Assembly: GCA_902551985.1 (NCBI GenBank)
Contig: CACDFI010000001.1
Span: 164,376 to 228,375 of the forward strand
Reading direction: 5' to 3'
DNA length: 64,000 nt
Source: an uncultured Pelagibacteraceae bacterium
GTDB taxonomy: Bacteria > Pseudomonadota > Alphaproteobacteria > Pelagibacterales > Pelagibacteraceae
Part shown: positions 55,966 to 64,000 of the stretch, piece by piece
Layout of the letters: every line of letters begins with the position of its first letter
How positions within the stretch are numbered: the stretch's first letter is position 1
Made by a program: the position numbers and the translations under genes
The notes under the pieces: generated by a model
The model's input: only the letters and a program-made list of their open reading frames with translations
The model's database searches: none
What the model was told of the DNA's origin: nothing

Positions 55966-56973
55966 TTAACTTAAATTATCTTTTATTTGATTTATTAATC
56001 TACCTTTAATGGTTTTTTCACAAACTTTTAATGAGTTTGCAAATCCAACTGAGTCTGTAGATCCATGACTTTTAATTACAGGTTTGTCTAATCCAAGTAA
56101 TATTGCGCCATTATAAAGTCTAGGATCTAACTTTTTTTTAAAATTTTTTAAATTATTGTAATTCAATAATGATGAAATTTTACCGATTAATGTGCTACTT
56201 AAGGCTCTTTTTAACTCACTAATTATAAAGTTTGATGTGCCTTCTGCAGTTTTTAAAGCAATATTTCCAGTAAAACCATCTGCAACAATTACATTCACAT
56301 TTCCTTCCATAATATTATTTCCTTCTATATATCCATTAAACTCAAAAAGTTGAAATTTATTATTGTTTAAATATTGATAAGTATCTTTAATAATAGCATT
56401 TCCTTTTAATTCTTCAGATCCTATATTCAGTAATGCAACTTTGGGAGTTTCATTATCAAATAAAGCCTTTAATAAAGCAGAGCCCATTATCGAAAAATCA
56501 ATTAAATTTTTTGAACTACATTCTATATTTGCACCTAAATCCAAAACAACATTCATTCCTTTTTTACTAGGCCAAAGAGCAGATAAGGCTGGTTTATCGA
56601 TATTTTCAATCATTTTCAAATTTAATTTAGATATTAAAAAAAGTGCTCCAGTATTTCCAGCAGAAACAATTGCATCAGCCTCATTTTTTTTTAAAGAGTC
56701 TATAGCAAGCCACAAGCTAGTATTTTTTCCTCTTTTGGCTGCAGATAATGCTGTGTCTTCTCCTTCAACAACTTGGTCTGTGTGAGTTATTTCAAAAATT
56801 TTTTCTGAAAGTTTATTTTTTTTTGTTAATGGATATATTATATCTTTATTACCAAAAATTTTGTATTTTATGTTGCTGCTAATTTTTGAATGAATGCTTA
56901 TACCTTCAATTACTTTTGTAGGAGCATTATCACCACCCATTGCATCTACAGCAATAATTATTGGGTTGTTCAT
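55966..56973 (-). CDS. plsX: Phosphate acyltransferase PlsX
   Basis: 335 residues. IIAVDAMGGDNAP (5-17), SAGNTGALF, GANIECSSKNLIDFSIMG and VADGFTGNIALKTAEGTS are standard. PlsX turns acyl-ACP into acyl phosphate, the donor for PlsY at 1-230. It follows rpmF by six bases, a conserved pair. Stop abuts the ihfA start. Confidence 0.97.
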   Translation of the reverse strand: MNNPIIIAVDAMGGDNAPTKVIEGISIHSKISSNIKYKIFGNKDIIYPLTKKNKLSEKIFEITHTDQVVEGEDTALSAAKRGKNTSLWLAIDSLKKNEADAIVSAGNTGALFLISKLNLKMIENIDKPALSALWPSKKGMNVVLDLGANIECSSKNLIDFSIMGSALLKALFDNETPKVALLNIGSEELKGNAIIKDTYQYLNNNKFQLFEFNGYIEGNNIMEGNVNVIVADGFTGNIALKTAEGTSNFIISELKRALSSTLIGKISSLLNYNNLKNFKKKLDPRLYNGAILLGLDKPVIKSHGSTDSVGFANSLKVCEKTIKGRLINQIKDNLS

Positions 56974-56979
56974 AAAAAA

Positions 56980-57159
56980 TTATTCTTTGGGATCTAAAAC
57001 TTGTCTTCCCTTATAAAATCCTGTTTTTAAGTCTAAGTGGTGAGAAAGTCTATATTCGCCAGATTTTTTATCTTCAATAATATTTTTTGAAGATGTTCTT
57101 AAGTGTGAGCGTCTTTTCCCAGATCTTGATTTTGTTGTTTTGCGTTTTGGTACAGCCAT
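56980..57159 (-). CDS. rpmF: 50S ribosomal protein L32
   Basis: 59 residues from ATG 57159. [19 protein letters not shown] is the universal opening; the C-terminal half ends [11 protein letters not shown]. The zinc cysteines of some L32 proteins are absent, as in many alphaproteobacteria. It lies before plsX as in most bacteria and two bases after the CBP3-like gene. Too short to be obvious among longer ORFs but unmistakable. Confidence 0.95.
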   Translation of the reverse strand: MAVPKRKTTKSRSGKRRSHLRTSSKNIIEDKKSGEYRLSHHLDLKTGFYKGRQVLDPKE

Positions 57160-57161
57160 AA

Positions 57162-57635
57162 TTAAAATTTAAGTTCTAATATATCTTTTGTAAAGATTTT
57201 TAAAGTGTTTTTTGACAAAAAATCACTATATTTATTGAAATAATCAACAAAAAAATCATTATCCTCTTTAATATTCATCAAATTGTCTATTACTACTTTT
57301 TTTTCTAAATTTGATAATCTATCCCAATCGTCTATTTTTTCAATTATTGAAAAAAACAAATTTACATAATCTTTCATTTTTTTATTTACAGAAACATCTC
57401 CATAACCAATTTCTCTTATAGAAAGTTCAATTTGTCTTATAAAAAAATCAAATAATTCTTGAGCCTCATTTTTTGTTAACTTGCTTTTATAATGTTTAAG
57501 AAAAAAACCAAAATGAAATAAAAGTACGATTAATCTGTCAGAAAAAGTATCTTTATTTTTAAGATTAAAATATAAACTTTTATTTCTAGTTAATTTAATT
57601 AAATTATTGTAAATATTTAGATATTCTGCATTCAT
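57162..57635 (-). CDS. Ubiquinol-cytochrome c chaperone (CBP3-like)
   Basis: 157 residues, helical. [41 protein letters not shown] and VNKKMKDYV match the chaperone domain that assists cytochrome bc1 assembly. Its ATG directly abuts the bamE ATG on the opposite strand, forming CATATG with no spacer, so each promoter lies in the other gene. The 5' neighbour order bamE / CBP3 is typical of alphaproteobacteria. Confidence 0.83.
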   Translation of the reverse strand: MNAEYLNIYNNLIKLTRNKSLYFNLKNKDTFSDRLIVLLFHFGFFLKHYKSKLTKNEAQELFDFFIRQIELSIREIGYGDVSVNKKMKDYVNLFFSIIEKIDDWDRLSNLEKKVVIDNLMNIKEDNDFFVDYFNKYSDFLSKNTLKIFTKDILELKF

Positions 57636-58088
57636 ATGAAATATATATTTTTACTTTTTTTCTTTTTATTTACACTTAATTGCTCATTAAATAAAGTTTC
57701 TAATAATCACGGATCTAGATTTATCGAGTCTAAATATGATAAAATTATAGTAAATAAATCTAATAAAAACGACGTCAGAAAAATAATTGGACCCCCTTCT
57801 TCTGTAAGTGAATTTGATAATACTTGGTTTTTCATAGAAAGAAAAAAAGTTAATCAATCATTACTAAAACTTGGTAAAAAAAAAATTGCTTCAAACAATA
57901 TTATAATTTTAGAATTTAACGTAATGGGTTTGGTTTCAAAGAAAAATTTACTAAATCTTAATGATATGAATGATGTAAAAATTGTTGAAAATATAACAGA
58001 GAAAAAATTTGGGCAAGATAATGTGCTATATGATGTGTTGTCCTCACTAAGAGACAAAGTAAACGCTCCGAGTAAAAGATCAAAATAA
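57636..58088 (+). CDS. bamE: Outer membrane assembly lipoprotein BamE (SmpA/OmlA)
   Basis: 150 residues. A lipoprotein signal ends at LNC16. The domain after it has VRKIIGPPSSVSEFDNTWFFIERK, matching BamE. BamE supports the beta-barrel assembly complex. The start abuts the divergent chaperone gene. The C-terminal tail DKVNAPSKRSK is short. It is followed immediately by tRNA-Glu on the other strand. Confidence 0.88.
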   Translation: MKYIFLLFFFLFTLNCSLNKVSNNHGSRFIESKYDKIIVNKSNKNDVRKIIGPPSSVSEFDNTWFFIERKKVNQSLLKLGKKKIASNNIIILEFNVMGLVSKKNLLNLNDMNDVKIVENITEKKFGQDNVLYDVLSSLRDKVNAPSKRSK

Positions 58089-58089
58089 A

Positions 58090-58164
58090 TGGCGGTCCCT
58101 AGGGGAATCGAACCCCTCTTTCATGGATGAAAACCATGTGTCCTAACCGATAGACGAAGGGACC
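58090..58164 (-). tRNA. tRNA-Glu (anticodon UUC)
   Basis: On the minus strand the 5' acceptor GGTCCCT (58164-58158) pairs with AGGGACC near 58094-58100, discriminator G and encoded CCA at 58092-58090. The anticodon loop GTTTTCATC reads UUC. T arm AGGGG-TTCGATT-CCCCT is intact. It starts one base after the bamE stop codon, in convergent orientation. Confidence 0.97.
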
Positions 58165-58199
58165 AGTGGAGGATCTTTTATTGTAATTCTTTCAATTAA

Positions 58200-59144
58200 T
58201 CAAGTAATCGAAATCTCTTTTTTTACTATTTGTAAAGCTGATTTTTCGTAAGTAAAAATTGTCTCTGTAACATATTTATCATTTTTTCTGACAATTCCAT
58301 TCATAAATTCACACCGAGTAATTCCTGTAGCACAAAAAATACTATCACCTTTAACTATCTCATTTATTTCATATTTTTTATTTAAATCCTTGACACCCAT
58401 TTTTTTGGCTCTATTTTTTTCTTCTTTTGAACTAAATAGAAATCTACCTTGGAATTTACAATTCAGTTTATCTAGAGCAGCAGCAGCTATCACTCCCTCC
58501 GGACCTCCTCCAATTCCCATAAATATATCTACCCCAAATTTTTTATCTGCTACCAATAAAACTCCAGAAACATCACCATCAGATATAAATTTGATATTTA
58601 CATTTAACCTTTTTAGTTCATCAATTATATTTGTATGCCTAGGTCTGTCCAGAATACAGACTGTTATTTCGTTTGGTTTTTTCCTTGTTTCGTCACAGTA
58701 ATTTTTAATGTTTTGCTCTATAGAATAATCAAGATCAACTGTGTCCTTTGGTACATGGTTTCCAGTTGCAATTTTTTGCATATACGTTTCTGGTGAATTA
58801 AAAAGGTTTCCTTTTTCAGAAATTGCTATTACTGACATTGCACCAGGGAGATTTTTGGCAACAAAATTAGTACCCTCTACTGGGTCAACAGCAATATCAA
58901 TTTTAGGTCCATTTCCATTACCAAGTTTTTCACCTATATAAAGCATTGGTGCCTCATCTAATTCTCCCTCACCGATAACTACTTCACCTTTTATGTTTAA
59001 ATTATTAAGCTGAAATCTCATTACATCTGTTGCGGCCTTATCAGCTAGAACCTTTTCGTTTTTGCCAATGTAAGGATAGCAAGCAATTGCTGAGTTTGAT
59101 GTTATTTCAATAAGATTATTTAATAAATCTTTTGATAGTTTCAT
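58200..59144 (-). CDS. glpX: Fructose-1,6-bisphosphatase class II (GlpX)
   Basis: 314 residues. KAATDVMRFQLN, VVIGEGELDEAPMLYIGE and DPVEGTNFVAKNLPGAMSVIA hold the metal and phosphate sites; GIGGGPEGVIAAAAL is the second half. It serves gluconeogenesis. Two bases separate it from the SbmA-like gene upstream. Confidence 0.96.
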   Translation of the reverse strand: MKLSKDLLNNLIEITSNSAIACYPYIGKNEKVLADKAATDVMRFQLNNLNIKGEVVIGEGELDEAPMLYIGEKLGNGNGPKIDIAVDPVEGTNFVAKNLPGAMSVIAISEKGNLFNSPETYMQKIATGNHVPKDTVDLDYSIEQNIKNYCDETRKKPNEITVCILDRPRHTNIIDELKRLNVNIKFISDGDVSGVLLVADKKFGVDIFMGIGGGPEGVIAAAALDKLNCKFQGRFLFSSKEEKNRAKKMGVKDLNKKYEINEIVKGDSIFCATGITRCEFMNGIVRKNDKYVTETIFTYEKSALQIVKKEISIT

Positions 59145-59146
59145 TC

Positions 59147-60145
59147 TTAATAAGTTTTAATTTTGTCAGAAATTTCTTCATTTTCGAGTCTATGTTCAAA
59201 TTCTCTTAATCTTTTATAAACACTTGCAAGTTCAATAATTGTAGGCCATGCCTTTAAGATATATTGCATTGATCCTTCTACTCTACCAAAAGCTCTTATA
59301 ATTTGTTGCATGACACCTAATGTGACTGCACCAGCAACAATAGCTGGCGCGAGAAATACGTATGCAGAAAGCACATTAGCTTGCAAGTATGCAATTCTAC
59401 CAATATTAAAATATAAATACCTTATATAACTCAAAAAATGAATATTACGTACACCATCAAAAAGTTCCTCAATTGTTTTTGGTCTAACTGTTCCATCATC
59501 TTCAGCAATAACTAAGATTTTTCTATAAGCTGCTTCTTTTTTTTGAAGATCATACTCAACACCAACTAATCTTAATATTAATCCTAGAACTATTAAAAAA
59601 ATAGTTCCACCAACTGACCATATAAGCGCCCCAACAATCAAACCATAATCCCAATCTCCAAAAAAGAAAATTGGTATGCCAATACTTAAACCAAATAATA
59701 TTGGCATAAATTCAACAAGTATCATAATAGCTTCTATTAGACTTGTACCTAAAGACTCCATAATTCTTGAAAATTTTATTGTATCTTCTTGGACACGTTG
59801 CGAAGCACCTTCAATTTTACGAGCTTTTTCATATACACTGTGATAATACTCAACCATAGCTGTTCTCCATCTAAATAAATAATGTGAAGTAAAGTAACTA
59901 ACAACTACAGCAACACCTACATACATCGCAGCTAAAGTAATAAATGAAAAAAGACTTGCCCAATATTCATCAATTGTAATAGCATTTGGAGCACCTAATG
60001 CCTTCTGTATCATATCATAAAACTCACCAAACCATTCATTAATTTTAACATCAATCTTAACTTGAACCCAAAGAGAAGATAGAATTATTAGTGAACCTAT
60101 CCAAGACCATAAATACCATTTTTTAATTGTGAAAAATCTAAACAT
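59147..60145 (-). CDS. SbmA/BacA-like transporter, short form
   Basis: 332 residues. FRWRTAMVEYYHSVYEKAR, IEGASQRVQEDTIKFSRIMESLG, YDLQKKEAAYRK and SVYKRLREFEHRLENEEI are closely like SbmA/BacA. E. coli SbmA has about 406 residues; here the first roughly 70, including the first membrane pair, are absent. SbmA/BacA import peptides and other compounds using the proton gradient. No ATPase domain is fused. Overlaps the NDUFS4-like gene by one base and precedes glpX. Confidence 0.87.
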   Translation of the reverse strand: MFRFFTIKKWYLWSWIGSLIILSSLWVQVKIDVKINEWFGEFYDMIQKALGAPNAITIDEYWASLFSFITLAAMYVGVAVVVSYFTSHYLFRWRTAMVEYYHSVYEKARKIEGASQRVQEDTIKFSRIMESLGTSLIEAIMILVEFMPILFGLSIGIPIFFFGDWDYGLIVGALIWSVGGTIFLIVLGLILRLVGVEYDLQKKEAAYRKILVIAEDDGTVRPKTIEELFDGVRNIHFLSYIRYLYFNIGRIAYLQANVLSAYVFLAPAIVAGAVTLGVMQQIIRAFGRVEGSMQYILKAWPTIIELASVYKRLREFEHRLENEEISDKIKTY

Positions 60146-60426
60146 TATTTTATAAAATTATCAGCATACGATTTTTTTGAGATTTTTCTTTTTTTAGGTT
60201 CAATAATTTCGAAAATGATATTATTTTTTTTTGCATATTCAATAGCTAAATCTTTTGATTTAAATTCTAATTTTATTTCAGAATATGTATCAGTTGAACT
60301 TTCCCAACCCATAAGTGGGTTTTTACCAGGATCTTTTGTGATAAATTCTATTATCCATTTTTCAAATTTCTTTATACCTGACTGCATTGCAGTTTTGGAT
60401 GGTTTGTAAATTTTAGCTTTTTTCAT
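60145..60426 (-). CDS. NDUFS4-like accessory subunit of complex I (ETC_C1_NDUFA4 family)
   Basis: 93 residues. [24 protein letters not shown] and [21 protein letters not shown] with AIEYAKKN are characteristic. Alphaproteobacteria and mitochondria share this NADH dehydrogenase accessory subunit. Last gene of a minus run into sbmA-like and glpX; the start lies close to tRNA-Pro. Confidence 0.92.
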   Translation of the reverse strand: MKKAKIYKPSKTAMQSGIKKFEKWIIEFITKDPGKNPLMGWESSTDTYSEIKLEFKSKDLAIEYAKKNNIIFEIIEPKKRKISKKSYADNFIK

Positions 60427-60432
60427 AAATAC

Positions 60433-60509
<77 letters not shown>

Positions 60510-60604
60510 AATGGTGTACTAATACAGCAGATAAAACAAAATTCAAAGGTTATAATAGTTACAAATTTCTAATATATTTGATATTTAGTGCTATAAGAGA
60601 TTTT

Positions 60605-61189
60605 ATGATCATAGAATGTCCAAATTGTAATAAAAAATTCAATATAGCGGATAATTTAATACCTGAGGGTGGTAGAGATTTAAAGTGTAGCAACTGTGGT
60701 AATATTTGGCGCTATGAGGTCGATACTAACTTTGAAAATAAAAAAAGCAAATTATTAAATGAAGCTAATAAAGAAATTGAGATAGCAAAATCTGAAATAG
60801 AAAATGAAGAAATAGAAACAGATGTATCTGAAATTAATAGTAAAGAAATAGATGCAAATGAGCCTGAAATTGTTAATAAAAACACTGTAATAAAAAATAG
60901 AGTCATTGAAGAACAAAAAGAAAAAATTAATAAAAAACAACAAATATTAAAGAAAAATAAGAAATCAATTATTAAAGATAAAAAAGAAAATGAAAAAACC
61001 AATCAAGTATTTAAAAATATATTGGTATATTTTTTAGTTATAATTATATCTTTATTAGCAATTGTATTGTTAGCCGATACTTTTAGATTACAAATAATAA
61101 ACTTATTTCCTAATCTAATACCTTTATTTGATAGTTTTTATGAAACTTTACTTGATTTAAAACTATTTTTAATAGATTTAACTAATTAA
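60605..61189 (+). CDS. Zinc-ribbon (MJ0042-type) membrane protein
   Basis: 194 residues from ATG 60605; longer readings into the tRNA-Pro are not credible. CPNCNKKF at 5-12 and CSNCGNIWRYE (about 29-39) form the N-terminal zinc ribbon found in alphaproteobacterial proteins of this type. A long acidic and lysine-rich coil (about 45-135) precedes one membrane helix near 143-165. Function unknown; often near cell-division and export genes. It is followed one base later by nhaA. Confidence 0.78.
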   Translation: MIIECPNCNKKFNIADNLIPEGGRDLKCSNCGNIWRYEVDTNFENKKSKLLNEANKEIEIAKSEIENEEIETDVSEINSKEIDANEPEIVNKNTVIKNRVIEEQKEKINKKQQILKKNKKSIIKDKKENEKTNQVFKNILVYFLVIIISLLAIVLLADTFRLQIINLFPNLIPLFDSFYETLLDLKLFLIDLTN

Positions 61190-61190
61190 A

Positions 61191-62363
61191 ATGATTCAAA
61201 AAATTACAAAAGGATTTATATCTTTTTTTAAATTAGAGGCGGCTAGTGGAATAGTTTTACTATTTGCTGCAATCATTGCGTTAATAATAAGTAATTCTGA
61301 ATTATCTGATTTATACTTTTCTACCTTAGATAAATACTTGTTTATTGGAATTAATAACTTTGGACTGAAACTTTCAGTATTACATTGGATTAATGATGCC
61401 TTGATGGCAATATTTTTCTTTTTTGTAACACTTGAAATTAAAAGGGAGTTTTTACAAGGTGAATTATCTAATATCAAACAAGCACTTCTTCCTATTATTG
61501 CCGCTGTTGGTGGGATGGTTGTTCCTGCACTAATATATGTATTTATAAATTTAGGTGATGGTGAAACACTAAAGGGCTGGGCAATTCCATCAGCTACAGA
61601 TATTGCATTTTCTTTAGGTGTTTTGTCATTGTTAGGAAGCAGAGTCCCTCTTTCATTAAAAGTATTTTTAACAGCTTTAGCAATTATTGATGATTTAGGA
61701 GCAATTGTAATAATAGCTTTATTTTATTCTGGTGATTTAAGCTTTAAATATTTATCATTGATGCTGTTAGCATTTATAGTCTTATTGATTATAAATAAAT
61801 TTAATATAAAAAAATTTCTACCCTATTTAATAGTAGGAATTTTCTTATGGGATTTTACTCATAATTCAGGCATTCACGCTACAATTGCTGGTGTATTGCT
61901 TGCAATGACAATCCCTCACAGAAAAAAAGATAAAGATTTCTCACTCCTTATCAAAGTGGAGCATATGATAAGTCCTTATGTTGCGTTTGGAATAATGCCT
62001 ATTTTTGCTTTTGCAAATGCAGGTGTTTCTTTAGAAGGATTATCGTTATCATCATTATTAGATAAAGTGCCCCTAGGTATAGTTTTAGGTTTGTTTGTTG
62101 GAAAGCAATTAGGAGTGTTTATTTTTTCATATGCATCAATTAAATTAAAAATTGCTCAAATGCCAAGTAATACGAGCTGGTATAATTTTTATGGAGTTGG
62201 AGTTTTAACTGGAATTGGTTTTACAATGAGTTTATTTGTTGGAAATTTAGCTTTTGCAGAAAACTTGCAATACATGGATGGTGTTAAAATTGGAGTTTTG
62301 ACTGGGTCATTATTATCCACTTTATTTGGTTACTTTCTAATATTACTTACACCAAATAAATAA
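61191..62363 (+). CDS. nhaA: Na+/H+ antiporter NhaA
   Basis: 390 residues, about twelve membrane helices. SATDIAFSLGVLSLLG (134-149) and AIIDDLGAIVII with D167 and D168, the ion-binding pair, are intact. GVLTGIGFTMSLFVGNLAF near the end is also typical. It extrudes sodium using the proton gradient, in keeping with a marine life style. Confidence 0.97.
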   Translation: MIQKITKGFISFFKLEAASGIVLLFAAIIALIISNSELSDLYFSTLDKYLFIGINNFGLKLSVLHWINDALMAIFFFFVTLEIKREFLQGELSNIKQALLPIIAAVGGMVVPALIYVFINLGDGETLKGWAIPSATDIAFSLGVLSLLGSRVPLSLKVFLTALAIIDDLGAIVIIALFYSGDLSFKYLSLMLLAFIVLLIINKFNIKKFLPYLIVGIFLWDFTHNSGIHATIAGVLLAMTIPHRKKDKDFSLLIKVEHMISPYVAFGIMPIFAFANAGVSLEGLSLSSLLDKVPLGIVLGLFVGKQLGVFIFSYASIKLKIAQMPSNTSWYNFYGVGVLTGIGFTMSLFVGNLAFAENLQYMDGVKIGVLTGSLLSTLFGYFLILLTPNK

Positions 62364-62371
62364 TTTTAATA

Positions 62372-62920
62372 ATGAAAAACTTAATAATATTTGGATTAAC
62401 TATAATTATGATATTTTTTAAAAATTCATCCCACGCTGAATATGAAAAAATATTCTTTGATTTTAAAATAAATAGTATTTCAGGTGGTATAATTGATTTA
62501 AGTGAATTTAAAGGAAAACTTGTTCTAGTAGTAAATACAGCCAGCTATTGTGGATTTACTAAACAATATGAAGATATGCAAAAACTATGGGAAAATTATC
62601 GAGAAAAAGGTTTAATTGTACTAGGCATTCCATCAAATTCCTTTAATCAGGAAAAAAATAATAACAATGAAGTAAAAGAATTTTGTGAAATTAATTTCAA
62701 TATTAATTTTCCAATTACTGAAATAACAAATGTTAAAGGTGATGATGCACATGAAATTTATAAATGGGCCAAAGATAACTATGGAAAATCTGCTGTTCCA
62801 AAATGGAATTTTTATAAAATATTAATTAATAAAGAAGGTAAAGTTGAAGACACATATGCATCTTTGACAAGCCCAACATCAAAGAAAGTTATAAAAAAAA
62901 TTGAAAGTTTGCTAGATTAA
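62372..62920 (+). CDS. Glutathione peroxidase family protein, exported
   Basis: 182 residues. An N-terminal hydrophobic signal ends near HAEYEK. Peroxidatic C60 is in NTASYCGFTKQY, and W145-N146 in PKWNFYKIL complete part of the active site. The usual catalytic Gln of NQF reads Ser (IPSNSFNQE, S90), seen as a departure from the standard tetrad. It likely reduces peroxides in the periplasm with a thiol donor. Convergent overlap of 9 bases with the MBL gene. Confidence 0.9.
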   Translation: MKNLIIFGLTIIMIFFKNSSHAEYEKIFFDFKINSISGGIIDLSEFKGKLVLVVNTASYCGFTKQYEDMQKLWENYREKGLIVLGIPSNSFNQEKNNNNEVKEFCEINFNINFPITEITNVKGDDAHEIYKWAKDNYGKSAVPKWNFYKILINKEGKVEDTYASLTSPTSKKVIKKIESLLD

Positions 62921-63685
62921 AATAGTTAAACCATCATGTGCTGGTATCACATTTTTTGGTAATTTTTTTTTTATTTCGTTATAATCTATTTCATTACTTA
63001 AATTTGTAAGTATTGTTTTCTTTGGTTTTATTTTATGAATTAGATCGAATACATCTTCTAAATTAAAATGTGTGGGATGAAAATTATACCTTAAACAATC
63101 CACAATTAGATATTTTAAGTTTTCTAGTTTCTTTAAATCCTTATCATCTATCTTATTAACATCAGGAGCATAAGCACATTTATCATTAATGATGTAGCAG
63201 ATACTTTTAATTGAACCATGATGAACCTTTAATGATTTGATAATAATATTTCTATTTACATCTCTCACTATATGCTTTTTTTTTAATATTTTAGCATCAA
63301 GTATAGATGGATAATTTTTATAATCCTTAAAACAATAACTAAAGGTATTTTTAAGATTTTTGTATGTAATTTTGTCTGCATAAATGGGAATTTTTTTTTT
63401 ATTTTTTAATGAAAAAACCCTCAATTCGTTAATTCCATGTGTTTGATCAGCATGTGAATGAGTATAAAAAACTTTATCGATATTTTTAACTTTATTTTTA
63501 AGTAATTGAGATTTTAAATCTGGAGAACTATCAATAAGGATATTTATATTTTTAGATCTAATTAAAGCTGAGCATCTTGATCTAATATTTTTCTTATTAT
63601 TTGGATCACATTTACCATAGTAACCATCAATACGAGGAATGCCTAAAGAACTTCCACAGCCTAAAATAGTTAATTTTAGACTCAT
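62912..63685 (-). CDS. MBL-fold metallohydrolase (PhnP-like)
   Basis: 257 residues. Metal motif H76-x-H78-x-D80-xx-H83 (THSHADQTHG), then KVHHGSIKSICY and a final PAHDGLTI. GCGSSLGIPRIDG opens the protein. PhnP-like members act on cyclic phosphates; the exact substrate is unknown. It overlaps tatD by four bases, an order found widely in proteobacteria. Confidence 0.88.
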   Translation of the reverse strand: MSLKLTILGCGSSLGIPRIDGYYGKCDPNNKKNIRSRCSALIRSKNINILIDSSPDLKSQLLKNKVKNIDKVFYTHSHADQTHGINELRVFSLKNKKKIPIYADKITYKNLKNTFSYCFKDYKNYPSILDAKILKKKHIVRDVNRNIIIKSLKVHHGSIKSICYIINDKCAYAPDVNKIDDKDLKKLENLKYLIVDCLRYNFHPTHFNLEDVFDLIHKIKPKKTILTNLSNEIDYNEIKKKLPKNVIPAHDGLTILI

Positions 63686-64000
63686 GTATTAAAAAATAGT
63701 CTATTAAAATTATCTGTAGTTATTCTATCAAGTTTTTCAAAATCAACGTTTTTTAATTCTGACAGTTTTTTTAAAGTGTATCTTACAAAAGACGGTTCAT
63801 TTTTCTTTCCTCTCATGGGTTCTGGTGACAAAAATGGACTATCTGTTTCTATTAGCAATCTTTCTAAAGGTATTTCTTTAAAGGTATTTTGAAGCTCAGT
63901 GCTATTCTTGAATGTTATAATACCACTAGCTGAAAAATAAGTATTAAGTTCCATTAATTTTAATGCAAAAGGTAATGACCCAGTAAAACAATGCATTAAT
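63682..64000 (-). CDS. tatD: TatD family hydrolase (partial, C-terminal part)
   Basis: About 106 C-terminal residues; the reading frame stays open through the right edge of the window. MHCFTGSLPFALKLMEL, YFSASGIITFKN, RLLIETDSPFLSPEPMRGKKNEPSF and DNFNRLFF are TatD landmarks with D in ETDSP as a metal ligand. TatD proteins are metal-dependent DNases. The N-terminal metal sites lie outside the window. Confidence 0.94.
   Translation of the reverse strand, partial: LMHCFTGSLPFALKLMELNTYFSASGIITFKNSTELQNTFKEIPLERLLIETDSPFLSPEPMRGKKNEPSFVRYTLKKLSELKNVDFEKLDRITTDNFNRLFFNT

Overview
The window looks like a piece of a streamlined SAR11 alphaproteobacterial chromosome ('Candidatus Pelagibacter'-like). 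This is inferred from very AT-rich DNA, genes that abut or overlap by 1-20 bases (TAATG, ATGA and GTGA junctions are common), alphaproteobacterial gene orders (plsX-ihfA-merR, lepB-rnc-recO, nrdR-rib-nusB-thiL), a four-subunit sarcosine oxidase operon, a proton pyrophosphatase and a methionine locus with a SAM-riboswitch-like leader. No strain name can be assigned from the sequence alone.

Layout. 1-2959 (minus): plsY (cut by the window edge), pyrC-like, pyrB, ruvX. 3010-9198 (plus): gatCAB for tRNA amidation, an O-methyltransferase, trhO and a MATE exporter. 9160-14229 (minus): soxBDAG, heterotetrameric sarcosine oxidase, which feeds one-carbon units to folate; glyA lies further on. 14294: tRNA-Ser(GCU). 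14389-16584: slt. 16603-23924 (plus): dapA, smpB, folK, spoT, pyrE, pdxJ, acpS, lepB, rnc, recO. 23925: hemB (minus). 24974-32343 (plus): an Asp/Asn hydroxylase-like dioxygenase, rpiB, glyA, nrdR, ribD-ribE-ribBA-ribH, nusB, thiL. 32417: hppA.

34509-42095 is a cell-surface glycan island: several glycosyltransferases, a nucleotidyltransferase/heptose-bisphosphate-phosphatase fusion and a heptose-phosphate kinase, together a partial nucleotide-activated heptose pathway. It is followed by an accessory segment (42098-44865). This holds a tyrosine recombinase with a 13-7-13 bp inverted-repeat core-like site just upstream, two small membrane proteins, a strikingly GC-rich stretch that folds into a compact RNA with two GNRA-capped hairpins and a possible pseudoknot, a short ogt gene, a remnant of a second ogt tail, and about 390 bp of AT-rich DNA with no recognisable gene. 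This RNA/recombinase segment is the best candidate for something undescribed.

44866-50086 (minus): two permeases, hom, a small lipoprotein, argC, rpsI, rplM. 50233-53767 (plus): two MetY-type enzymes separated by an alpha/beta hydrolase, the second preceded by an H-type pseudoknot resembling SAM-II/SAM-V. 53760-64000: ctaA, aroQ, rpmG, merR-like, ihfA, plsX, rpmF, a CBP3-like chaperone, bamE, tRNA-Glu, glpX, a short SbmA/BacA-like protein, an NDUFS4-like complex I subunit, tRNA-Pro, a zinc-ribbon membrane protein, nhaA, a glutathione peroxidase, an MBL hydrolase and a partial tatD.
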